Below are positions 8,211 to 20,301 of a stretch of 64,000 nt of DNA, piece by piece (the first letter of the stretch is position 1; each line of letters begins with the position of its first letter). The stretch covers positions 126,864,465-126,928,464 of the forward strand of contig NC_134414.1 in assembly GCF_030867145.1 (NCBI RefSeq), read 5' to 3'. The notes under the pieces were generated by a model. The model did no database searches. It saw only the letters and a program-made list of their open reading frames with translations, and had not been told where the DNA came from. This DNA is from Opisthocomus hoazin. Its lineage: Eukaryota; Chordata; Aves; Opisthocomiformes; Opisthocomidae. Made by a program: the position numbers and the translations under genes.

Positions 8211-11200
8211 GTTGGGGTAGTATCTAGGAAAAGGCACACCTACTGCATACGCAGCATTTCTGCATGTAGCCAGATGTACCAACACGTGTCTGCTGCCTGA
8301 GACCTGGAACTATGACAAAGTCTCTTTAGGTCTCAGCGCTGTTCTCTTTGTGGTCACAAAGAGCCAGCTTCTCACCTAACACAAAGGGATTCAGAATCAT
8401 CAAAATCTACGGAGCTGCTTCACCTCACACCAACTGGTCTGTAGGTGTTTCTGTTCTTCAAACAGCGCTCAGGGTAATCCATAAAGTCACTATTCACAGA
8501 TTTCTGGATGCAGCCTCAGAGGCTACATTTATTTTTTCCTGTGTAACCTGTTCCAAAACAATGCCTGCCTCAGTAAAAGAGGTGGGAGTGCACACTAAAG
8601 TTAATAATAAGAAATTTGCCTACTTCTAGCATTTCTGGATTATGGGAAGGATGATGAAACAGGAGTGGCTTCTGCTAAAGTCCTTTCTTCATTTTTTAAC
8701 CTGTTAATACCCAGAAGTCTACTATCTAAGCATTACATCAGGGGTTTAGCCTTATTTTGCTGCATTTTCACAAATTCTGCAGAGGCCCAGAACCTTTGGG
8801 AAATGCTATTTCAACAAAATTTGATAAAAAATTCAGTGAAATAACTTGCACCTCCCTTTGTCCGTGCCTTAGTCATTGACAGTCATGCTTTTCTGGAAGA
8901 AGTGGTAGCTTCTGTAGACATTCCATTTTCTCAAGAAAGTCATGTTTAAAAGGTTAACTACAGTCGCAACCTCTGTCATGGTAGAAAAGCAAGACACAAA
9001 AACTCACCTTCTGTAATTTGTGGTTTTAGTATCACCACCAGCTCCCCAGCTGGGAACCTCACAGATGCACACGATGGTCAATTACTTCGCTCAGAGGCTG
9101 AAAACCCCTGTGATCTACCAGCTTCCTCTTCTCTGCAGTCTGGGAACGGACTTCACTAAAATAGTGGTCTTGCATTAGAAGCAAGTGATGGGAAGTAACA
9201 AGCGTGCTTTGATTTCGGACACTGTCTTGTCATGATGAAACACAGGTTGAGTGGAAACGGCTTTCAATACCCATGCAAGGCTCTTATCTTCCAGCATGGT
9301 TTCTTTTCTTTCTTGGAGGGGCTTCAGAGCTCTAAGCCTACAAAAGAGAAATGAAAGACAAACCAGAGAAAAATCAGAAGTGTCAAAGTTCTCTGGCTGA
9401 CCTCAAATTATGGGAGTGGGTGCCAGGAAGCAAGCTCAGAGTATAAGTGAACAAAACAAGAGCAAAAGTCTCCCCAGGACCCTGGAGAATCTCATATTTC
9501 TTTGCAACAGTCCTTCAGGGGCGTAGCCCTTGCTGAAGTGAAGATTTCCACCGAGATGTGCAAGCTGACAAGCGCTCAGAGAGAGATTTTAACTGGGTCA
9601 GCTGGATGTGCAAGGCTTCATTTTCTTGTCTTCTGGAGGTTTGCAGCACCTGCCTGTTGGCAAAAGGATAGCTGATATGAGAATGAGCACTGCAGCATCT
9701 GTTACCTGCACAGAAAGCCCTGGGAACTTTTATCCTTAGTAAGAAAGAGAAGAAATGTAAGTCATCCCTGAAGTAGACTTTGTAACACATTTCTCAACGT
9801 ATTTTGCAGAAATGCACCCATTCCACATCTAGGAAATGTGAGTTGCTAACTGCTTGGAAATCAGACAATGTCTGGCTATTCATTCCAATAATGAAATGGA
9901 ACCGCCTTCCTGAAAGCCACATGCACACGTTGTTGGCTGAACATGATGCATCTGCTCTTGGTAAAGCCACCAGGCTTTGCTTAAGATCACAGAAGATCTC
10001 ACTTGGATGGAGCACTCTGGCCACACCTTTGTTCAGTCTGCACTTTAATGAGGGTCAGCTTTGAAGGTACACTAGGTTGCTGAGGGCTGGGTGCTTTGCA
10101 ACACTCCATATTTCCTACCTGCACAATGAATGAAATGACAATTACAACTGCAGAATAAAAGGCAAAAGAAAGAAGGCTGGGAAGGATGACATGATCGCAA
10201 TACTGAAGCCATCCCAGACAAGCCTTTCTCTAACTTGTTACTAAAGCCCTTCAGTGATGGTCTGGGGTGACCCTCTATTCCAGCATCTTGTCATCACTAC
10301 AAACAGAGGCTTTTGCTAACATATAGCCTGAAAATCCTTCCACAAACTTAAAACCATTACTTCTTACTCTATTTGAAAGCGATAAAGAGAACATTTACAC
10401 TTACGCTCTTTACAGATTTGCATTTATGTATTTGAAGACATCACATCTCACAGCAGACTAAATGACCCCAAGTCTTTCAGCCCTTCCTCAGACTAGTAGT
10501 CTTGCTGCTGTTCTCTCTGCCTTCTCATGTTGGCTGACATCTTTCTGGAAGCACAATGCCTAAAAAAATTGGGCTTGCTACCTTATAAGATCCTGTTTAT
10601 CTGAATCAGCAAATATAGTTCTCAAATAATTCCTTAGTTTCTTTACAGGGGAGAAGAAAATGAAGCAGTGCCATGTGCCAGGTAAAAGTTTGGGACTTCA
10701 TAGATCTGGCAACACCATTCTTGTTCCAGAAGACAGAGAGGCTAAAAATAAATTTCAAAATTATATACACTTATTTTGCCACAAGTTGTGACAATCCTGA
10801 GCCTGGACACACCTGCCAACACTTACTGCAATGACTGTGGAAGGAGGAGCTAGAAACATAACTTACTCTTTCCTTTCTCTGCAGAGATGACATAATATCC
10901 TTTTACCTTAGAAACCAGAGAAATGCATACTTAGTAGGCTGAATATGTAACGGAGCTCTTTCAGTGATGAGTCTGCATGCAAATAGCTCAGCTCATTGCT
11001 CTGTGGTTGAGGACCACAAGAATTACTTGCAAAACCCATCCCAACCAAAGGTGGCTGAGTCCTGTGTTTTGATGTCTCGCTTACATGGGATGGGGCCTGA
11101 AGACAGACCAGAAATAAGAGTTAGCTTAGATCTTTTGAAAACTTAGCTAAAAATCTGTAAATGTGATCTATCTGGCAAACACACTCCTAGATACGCAGGA

Positions 11201-12640
11201 GTATGTTTAGGAGAGGATCACGCATGCTGGGGAGGCTGCACTGCCCGGCTGGACGCTGCAGCAGCCACAGCCACCACGGGCGCTTGATAGGGGAGAGGAA
11301 GATGGCTCTTATCCCCCTGGTCCAAAACGACCACTGTCAGCAGAAAAAGCACCTCTCTGCAAAAAAAGGGTATGGAGCAAAACATCTAACCCATCAAGAC
11401 TACTCACTGCTAGGAACACAGCCAAGAAAACCCTCATTCTGGCCACAGTAATGCACGTCCTCTCTGTGTCCTGGAGACGACCTGTGGCTTGAGCTATTAG
11501 GTAGCAGGTCCCACTTGAGGGCTGATATTCTATCCCGGTTCCCAGGGAGGTGCACGATGCTGGGGCTGCTGCTGGTGTGCCCTGGCTGCCCAGCTGCTGG
11601 CTGCGGGGTGCAACAGGTCCTGGCTGCCAGGCTCTGCCCTGCTGCTCCAGGGAACCCCCAGCCCCGCTGCACCCCAACACAGAAAAATCGCCTGCCATCC
11701 CACTCTGCTGCGAGACACACTCCCATTTCTCTGGGGTGGGGGGTGGAAAAGGATCTAAGAAAAAAGACAAAGCAATCTCCTGTTTTTACTTTGTCTCATT
11801 ACCGCAAAGGGTAAGGTGGAAAGTACCAGACTTGTAAAGCACACTACTGTCTTTCATTTTCTACATGCGTGGAAATTTTGGACAAATGTGTGAAAGCATC
11901 CTACTTCCTCTGGGAGCTGTTTTCACTAAAACCCCCAATAATCTGAACTCAGTTGCAAAAACAACACCCTGAAGGTTGTATCTGGTCAGGATTACTTTCT
12001 GTATATGAAGTGTCTAGTCTGCCACTGCCTATATAAAAAGCTGAGTGCAGCTCAAAGTCTTTCCAGGGGAAAAAATAATATGCTTGAAATCTCTTCAACA
12101 TACCAAATGTGTGCACAGAGAATAACTTTTATAGTTCCCACAAGTGGATGAACAGGAGTGACCAAATTGTCAGAACAATCCACTCACCCCCGTTCGCAAG
12201 TCACATTTCCGCTTGTAATAGACATCGGCATCTGAGTTCACCATCCTAATCTAACAGGCATTCCCAAACGGTTCAGTGAGGGCAAAGTCTCACAAAATGA
12301 GTGGATGCTACCGAGGGAATACACGTCAAACGTCAAGGAAGGCCTCAGGGGTTTTGCCTACACCAGGGAATATTTCTCCTAGTGCTTGCTGGTGTTTACC
12401 TGTTGGTTGCTAACAGGGAATGGCTGGTAGCAGTGCTGGGAGCACACCCGTGGCCAGGCTGACGGCATCGGGGTGTTCAAGCCTGGAGGATGCTGCTCCA
12501 CCCAGCCCAGTAGCACAAGGGACCAAATAACGGGGGCTGTGATACCACCACCCTCCACTTCAGCGCTGGCAAAACCCCGGCTTATTTATTCAGCAACCAC
12601 CAAAGGTAAGAGTTGGAAGCCCTTCGCAGCCGAGAGCAGG
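8211..12640. other. non-coding stretch right of the provirus
   Basis: I find no supported gene. A weak minus-strand exon candidate ends in this stretch (9598-9705, described among the findings). The remainder is AT-rich sequence with short chance frames and no transposon end that I recognise. Confidence 0.4.
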
Positions 12641-12978
12641 TCAGAATTAGCGAGCAAAACCTCGGCCACCTGGCCATATCCCGAAGAGCAGAAAGAAGAC
12701 GGGGCGGAGGCGAGCTGACGGGAGGATGCAGGAGCGGTGGGGCAGAACGCCCACCGCCTCCCACCTCGCCCTCCCCTGAGCACACGGCAGCCTGCCCCTC
12801 CTCCGACCGTGCTCTGAACCCCCTGAGATGCTGCAGAAGACCGCTGTTTGGCAGACCACTAGATGGCAGGGAACGGCAGGGACTGAGCAGCAGCCGCGCC
12901 TCCCTCCCCTGCGAGTGGGACCCCCCATCTCCCCCGAGCCCCCAGCTGCCAGCCAAGTCCGCAGACCGGCTCTCCTAA
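12620..12978. promoter_or_regulatory. GC-rich patch with CTCF-like motif
   Basis: This stretch is richer in G+C and in CpG than its surroundings, and includes CCACTAGATGGC at 12856-12867, which fits the CTCF core pattern CCASYAGRKGGC at every position. It could be a small CpG island, an insulator or both. No transcript start is visible. Overlapping open frames on both strands are a by-product of composition. Confidence 0.35.
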
Positions 12979-13075
12979 ACCACAGAATCACAGAACCACA
13001 GAACGGTTTGGGTTGGAAGGGACCTTATTAAATTCAATGAGCTGGGCTGGAAGGCACCTCACTAACTTCAATGGG
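12979..13075 (-). repeat. short CR1 3'-end fragment with local duplication
   Basis: It begins with tandem CACAGAA(T/C)CA units, the avian CR1 3' end read on the opposite strand, followed by GGTTTGGGTTGGAAGGGACC, a hallmark of CR1 tails. The GGTTGGAAGGGACCT..AA.TTCAATG block then recurs about 30 bp later in altered form, so the fragment carries an imperfect duplication. Confidence 0.8.
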
Positions 13076-15410
13076 TACATCAGGGAACAAGCATAACCCC
13101 TCCACACCCAGCAAACCTCAAATTCACTTCTTTTTTTTTTTTTTCCCCTTCTTTTATTGGGTGATATTTTGGGGGTTCTTTGGTTTTGCTTTGTCTGCTC
13201 ACAGCGCTGAAAAAAGACTTGGCACCTGCTTTGAGCTGCCACTGAACCGTGGCACGGTGGTGGTGCGTGAACAGAGCCTGTTGTTTTTTGGGGAAGGGCA
13301 GGTGCTTTTCTGCAGTTCTTTGGAGGACAGAAAGACAAGCCACCAGCCAAAAGAGGTTTTCACTGATTAAGAATAAAATAAACCCCTTACACCTTAAATC
13401 ATGTCCTTAATTGCTGCTGCTCTCATACGCAAAACTACCATGAACCATGGCAGCAAATATCTGTCTCAGCCCCTCGGACACAAAGGAGTGGAAGCAACTG
13501 AAGCTACAAGGCTGTTCCCAGGAGCTCAGAGCAGTGAGCAGCGTGGACAACATGAAGACAACACGAAGAAGGTCGCAGTGTGAGAGCTGGACCGCAGCTC
13601 TCTGCAATGCAGGAGAGCTGTTGCCTTCCCCCCCTCTAACACGAAAGTGGCAGCAAAGGGAAGTCAAAGATTTGTATGAGGAAAAAACCTCAGGCCAGCC
13701 AATACCCAGTAGCATCTGAAGCGAGATTATAGATTTCTAGGTAAACGAGGAAAAGTAGGGTGGGTCTGATGTTACAGTTTTCAGATCATAAAAAGCGAGT
13801 GCAAAGGTTAGTGGCAGCAGGAGATTGAATCCCAGCTTTCTATGCTGCTGCACAGAAAAACATTTGGTTACAGCTTGTCCCCACCATATTCTGGGATAAA
13901 AACCTCTGAGGGCTCTTGGTAGATGAACCAGAAGGAAGAAAATCAATAATAAAAGAAAAGATTATTTTTATAGTTTCGTATTTGTCTAAGCAGAGAGTAT
14001 TTGAGGGGAGTTCACATACCATGCAAGCTGTTGCAGCTACAGTTAACCTCCTTCCATCACGGAAGAGGATAACTCCTTCACAATCCATGGCGGCAGGGAC
14101 GTTGAATTCCTCGGTGTGATTTACTGTTAGAGCAGCTCTGTTAAACCATTGAAAGATAATGATTAGAAATGGTCATCAAGCATCACTGGAGAGAGCAGAG
14201 AAAAAACAAAGACTACATTTACTTAAGGATTTACGTAAGGTCCACCCCGCAGATCAGCGCAAGCACAGGAAGAGCAGCCAAGCCTGTGGCTGACAGTGTG
14301 CACTTGGGACCAGCAGCAGAGCTGAGAATGACTGCAGTGTGAAAATTTCCTCCCTGTATTTACTGTTCTGATCCTTGCAAAGTGCCTTACCCGAAGGACT
14401 GTCTCAGCAAGGGATACAAAGTACAGCTTTCCACAGCCAGAAAATACAGTTATTGCACTTAACTATCACTTATCTCCCAGAGAACAGAAAACAAACATAA
14501 CCTATTACAGGGCCCCAGAGAACTGTAATTTGTCCAAATATGGGGGAGGAAGACCATTCATTCAGTCTTGAAAATTTTAACAAGAGGTCTAAAATTAATC
14601 TCCCTTGCGTTCTCACGGTTCTTTTTCCATAAATAAATATCCTTTTGCCAGCCACTGTTTTTCCATACTAAGGGCTGTATTACCAGCACACGTATCTTCG
14701 ATTACTAGCTGCACAGGATTAGATTGTCTTGAAATTTTAATTGTTCTTGCTTTGCTTTGACATTCTGAAGCACTAGGTACACTCTCTAGTAGATTAGTCT
14801 GTTACCTGAACACAGATGGTCTTGGTTTAAAACTTGTGTATTATCACAGGCTGTGTTTTGAGACTGCTCCTACTTTTGAAGTACTCAGAATGTAAACTCC
14901 TACCAGTATTAGCATAGTTGGTTCAACACCACTACTACAGCAACTGTCCCGTTATCGCAACCTTTTGATGCCACGGAGCTAATTACACATACAGAGAGGA
15001 GACTGTGACCTTTGAGTACTTTTCTTTCTTATAGATCTTCAGTCATTGGTGAGGGCAACTGAGACGTCCACATCCCCGAAGAAAAAGGACTTCAGCCAGT
15101 CAGAAAACTTCATATAGAGATGACTTTAGCAATCAGCCAAGCTAAAAGTACTCGTTTCCCATCCACACATGCAAGATTTGGGCTGCACTGTCTGAGGCCT
15201 ACTGGCTTTCAGAAGACAAACGGAGCAGTGCTTTATGTGGTGGCCCCAGGCAGTGCCTCTGGGGCTGAGGACAGGTGAAGTGCTCAGGAAGACCCAAGAC
15301 CTCTCATTAGGCTGTCTGATCCCACCAAGGTGCAAGTTTTCATTCCCTCCAAACTCACTCCGGGGTCACGAAACCCACAGAAACAAGTGAAGCTGCCTAC
15401 ATTGACAACG
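13076..15410. other. non-coding stretch
   Basis: No supported gene. It holds a T-run near 13128-13145 and a weak minus-strand exon candidate at 14020-14137 (see findings). Otherwise I see only chance frames. Confidence 0.4.
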
Positions 15411-15688
15411 CACAGAACCACAGAATCACAGAATGGTAGGGGTTGGAAGGGACCTCTGTGGGTCATCTAGTCCAACCCCCCTGCGAAGCAAGGTCACCTA
15501 CAGCAGGCTGCACAGGACCTTGTCCAGGTGGGTCTTGAATATCTCCAGAGAAGGAGACTCCACAACCTCCCTGGGCAGCCTGTTCCAGTGCTCCGTCACC
15601 CTCAGAGGGAAGAAGTTCTTCCTCATGTTCAGACGGAACTTCCTGTGCTTCAGTTTGTGCCCATTGCCCCTTGTCCTGTTGCTGGGAC
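15411..15688 (-). repeat. CR1 LINE 3'-end fragment
   Basis: This truncated CR1 lies on the minus strand. The plus strand starts with CACAGAACCACAGAATCACAG and continues GGTTGGAAGGGACCTCTG and CATCTAGTCCAACCCC. The minus strand encodes the last part of ORF2 (motifs [14 protein letters not shown] and [17 protein letters not shown]), ending at the ORF2 stop near 15498. It is 5'-truncated at about 15688, where similarity to the other copies stops. The encoded tail is uninterrupted, which suggests a fairly young copy. Confidence 0.9.
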
Positions 15689-18600
15689 AGCAGGCAGCGT
15701 CAGAGCAGACAGTAGGCGATGGGAGCAACGGTCCCCTGGCAGGTCTTCCAAGGAAAACAGCTCCGAATGATGAAGGTCTGGTTTTCCTTTTGTAAATAGT
15801 GACTGCACTGTGGCCCTTCCCAGAGCGGAAAGACCACGATAAGGAGGAATAAACATAATTAGTTTCTTCAGAGACAGTCCATAGCTTGCAAAGATTTTTA
15901 AAATAATGAGCAGGCACAGCACGGCTTTTCAGGCCCCAAATAGAATTTTTAATGTGCTTCCTTTCAAAAAAATATTTTTCTGCTACCACCTCGTCTTTGT
16001 TTTCCCTGAATTTATTGCAAATGTAATTTTCTTCCCAGCAGGTAGTGGAGGAATGACTGTGTTCAGGGTGTGGCACACAGAGAGAGATACCCTATCATTT
16101 TCACAGACACGTAGGTGTCTGTGTCACCTTGTAATTACTTCACTATGTCTAAACCGCAGGCTTGGTCTCTGTCAACAGTCACAGAAAGAGGACGGGGGTG
16201 CAGAAAGGCAACTAGCCCCAGCAAGGCAGGCAGGGGCCGAAATGGGCACAGCCAGGGCACAGCCACGCGCCACCCCCTGGAATTCAGTACTGAGGTTTGG
16301 GATGACAATGTGCCAAACTGGGTTTAACCACTTTGGGGAGGCGGAAAAAAAAACCTGCGTGAAAAATCTCCAGAAGTTTCAGGAGTATGAAAACAGCACT
16401 TTTGTTTAAACATACACAAAAAGCATTCGGCAGGTCTGTTAAGAAAATTGTGCCCTCTGGGATACCCCGGGGAGGGGGGTGTTTACACTGGTGGTCAGGT
16501 CAGTGGTACGTACCTGTAACATTTAATGCAGTCGTTATAAATGATCCCTTGTTTTTTTTCAACAAGAAAGCTTTTCAGAGTTTATCTCTCGTAAGTTCTC
16601 CTAACAAGTTGACAGAAATATTCAGAAAAAAATATTTTCTGATGAAGACATTTTTTTTAGATAGACCATTTTTATACAGCAAAGAATTAAAAATTAATTC
16701 TGTGAAACTGTAAGATTTCATTTCCTCTTTATCTGAATAGGTGTTTTATTATTTCATTTGAAAATGCTACTTTAACTCATGCACAGCTTTCTTTTCTGTC
16801 TACTAGATAATCGGCTAACCTGTTACAGTAGCGGCTGGTGTATTAGAAGTAGTTGCCTTGGGTAAGAAAAGAATGAGCCCTTGAAAGGATAGGGCAAATA
16901 GGGCTTTTATGGTGGACAAATAAATCTTCTGCCATCTTTAAGTCTGCATCACAGTAATATTGTTATCTTACTCCATGATGACTCACTTTCCTGAAAGAAA
17001 GGGAAGACAAAGGTAGGAAGCTCTTTCAATCTGATTGCGCGTTACTCATTTCCTGAGCCCCCACCTGTGGACCCTGGGCCCTCCCTTGGCCAAGGCACAA
17101 GGCCCACCGCCCCCAGGCACCCCTGCAGCTCCCCAGGGCTCTGTACGCCCATGCCCTCCTCTTCCTTGGGAGGGAGGAGGAGGAGGGGACAGGAAGCTAT
17201 GGGCCTCTGAAGCACTCAGAGCAGCCAAAAATCACTGAAAACCACATCTTGAACAACCAAAATAGATGAGCGCTGTCTGTTCTAGTCACCAAATGAGGGA
17301 GAGTCCCATGAGAAAATGTAGGTTGAGGCTATGCTCATTCACACACCCAAGGAGGCCAAATTAAGATTACTTACACAAGGTTTTCATTCTATCATTTCAT
17401 AACTTCCCTTTACATAAGGGTATAATGCTGTTTTTCCTATTATTCATCCTGTTGTCTGGGTAAGCTACTTCTTTTAGGACCTCCTTTCTGCTTTTTAATT
17501 TCAAGGGCAGATGGCGCTGCCTCTGGCTGTGCCCTAGTCTTTACTGTTCTTCATGCAATTAGCTTCAAACACTCAACATACAAGAGGAATTCACATACCC
17601 TTTTCCCATGCATTACCTACCACCTGTTCATTGGTGGGACCCTTGTTGCCTGTTCCCGTTAGTCTTGCCAATAAGGTGACTGAAATCATGGTTCATCCGT
17701 TTAGGACAAACACTGTCTTCCCGTGGCCTTCTGCGAACTACTGCACAACAGCACCCTGAGGACAGCGGGCTTCCCCTTCAGCTCCCAAAACTGCATTTTG
17801 GGCCTCACCGAGTATTGAGCAGCACCACCACACAAATCCCAGTCCTAGCAAGTCCAGGAAACTAAGTCGCATCCAAACATAAATGCAGTTACTTGCTGCC
17901 TAGCACCCGGGCTTGGACATTTTGAGCACAACATTCAGAAAGTCCCCCCTTTCCAGGTAATCTAACTACTTATATACTTTTAAGAATACAGGGGGGGGTT
18001 TGCCTTTAAAACACCCGCTGCTTTAAAAAGGGTATAGAAGAGGGGATGTCCTTGATGATTTCACTCAACTTCAGACTAGGCAAGCCAGGAATAGCCATCC
18101 ATATAACACATTATTTTTGGCCTTAAAATGACACCAGCTGGCAAACTAAGAGCTAGGCAGAACTAGGAGGGGTTTTGCTGAATACGTGAAAGTAAACAGA
18201 CATGAACAATTTTTCCCGGAGTCTGATAATTCATCAAAGAAAAGGGCATAAAGGCTTGCAGGACAATTCAGAAAGTGTTGTTACAAAAGTTTAATTTAGG
18301 TTTAGGGAGGCTATTCTGTCTTCATGAAGAGCACTGCAGCTCAGTTCTCACACACTCTGTTGGCCATCTTTACTTGGGACGTCAGCTCTATGGGATCAGA
18401 TGGCCTCTTACCATGTCAATGTAGCAGGCTTTGCACGGGGCAGTCCAAGTGTGTATTTCCATACAACAAAGACATTCTTTGTGGCTCTTTAAGACTGAAC
18501 ATATCACCAATCTCATCTGAGCATCACATGAATAATATTTAAATATCATAAATGTCTCAGGTAAACATATTTCTAGCTAATAGTCAAGAAAATTCTTCTC

Positions 18601-20301
18601 CTGTGTAGTCAAGTGGCAGCAAGGACAAAGACATAGGTACTTACATCTTCACATTCAAGTACAGAAAGAGCTGTTGCTCTCTTAGCAGGCACACATGCAT
18701 TTTTTGTCATGCAAGGTCCCTAAAAATTTCCACAGTTTGCCAAAAGATTGCTTAATGGCTGTAAATATTCTGTGCTGCTTGGACCCTCTAACTTAAGTGG
18801 ATGTTCGAATTTAGACTCATTTAAAACAGAAGCCAAGACTATATATAAATCCCATAACTCAGAGTTAACTTTTTTGCATTTTTCCCTCCCATGCATTAGA
18901 TTAATTTCCCAACTTTCAGTTTCAGCAGTAAGTCGGTAATACAGTAAATAAACTCCATGCAAGTAATTTTGCACAAGTGACAAATGAACAGATGACAGAA
19001 TGAAGAACTGACATTCAACCTGTTTGACCTTCACAGTATGTTTGAACTTCAGCCTCTAAATGGAAGACCTTCTATACAATGTCTTCTGCAAGCAGATTCA
19101 GGTTGCATCTTACTTCTTTGTTTATGAGAGATTAAATCTCCAGCAGGCATTCCTCCAAGATAGTAGCTAACAGCAAAAGTCTTCTAAAATTACTTATCTT
19201 GGCCAAATTCATGAATACAGCCATGTAGTATCAGCTCAGTACTTCTGAAGCCTAGTCTAAACCACAATGCACACCTATTCAACAGTATTACAGTATCATA
19301 TCAATCAGTGCCTGCCACCCATCTTTGTATGAGATGAACAATAGCTCCAGGTGATGTAAAACCACAAAATGGAATATATGCAGCTGTTTTCCATGCCAGT
19401 AATTAATGACTTTACTTCATTGTAGAAAAATTTACACCACATCAAAAGCCCCAAGATATCGCACTGAACAAAAAAAGGTGAAAGGTAGTTTAATGCCCTG
19501 CAACCACAAGCTCTATACAAAACGGACTATCAGGAAGCCTAAAGCATGAATCCCCACCACAAGCCTTTATTCCCTGCACCAAGACGTTAACTCTTGATAT
19601 GTGTAGCGTACGTGCTCCCACTCCCACAGCAGCTGCGGATGCCTCTGTAGCTTGGCTTACAGGGTAAGATAACATTTTGCAGCAAGAGAAGAAACAGCTT
19701 CTTTCTCTATGCTGCAGCTGATTAGGAGGGAATAGTAACAAGTCTGGAGTCAACCTGGGGACCCTGGCATTCTCTTGCTAGCCTGCTGCAAGCCAAAGAT
19801 GCTGGGGTTTACATTCTCATTGGCAGATCTCTCTGCAGTCAATATTCTGCTTTACTAGATCTCAGGCAGACCCTATTGAGGGTACAAACACGGACCAGTC
19901 CCCCTTTTTAATAATTATTATTCCTGGAAACCGACGGCTGGTGGTTTGCCAGCTATGTAAAAAGTAATAAGTTCACATTTTGTCTAAATAAATATTTGAT
20001 CACAACACACAGTAAAAGAAAAACAGTTACCAATTTCAGAGACAGGTACAGCCTAGCAACTAACTCTGGCAAAACACTGGGATTCATGGGTCTATCTCCT
20101 CCTTAGGACCTACTTAAATGCAGACTTTCTCTGGAGTTTTCTGTAATTCATCAATTTGACAATCTTTCCTGGAATATCAGTTTAATAATAGTAGCCTGAT
20201 ATTTATGTAGGCTGTCATTTTTTGCTGGAGGAGCATTGAATACAACAGCGCAAATTAGATGCTGACCTCCTTTGGGAGTACGGATGTGGAATAACTTCCT
20301 G
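15689..20301. other. non-coding stretch
   Basis: No supported gene or repeat family. AT-rich sequence with short chance frames. A minus-strand frame at 18720-19034 reads rather like protein, but it lacks a good splice acceptor and a domain, so I do not call it. Confidence 0.35.

Noticed and set aside
18720-19034. 104-codon minus-strand frame with protein-like composition
   Set aside because: It has no clear acceptor, no domain and an ordinary length for a chance frame.
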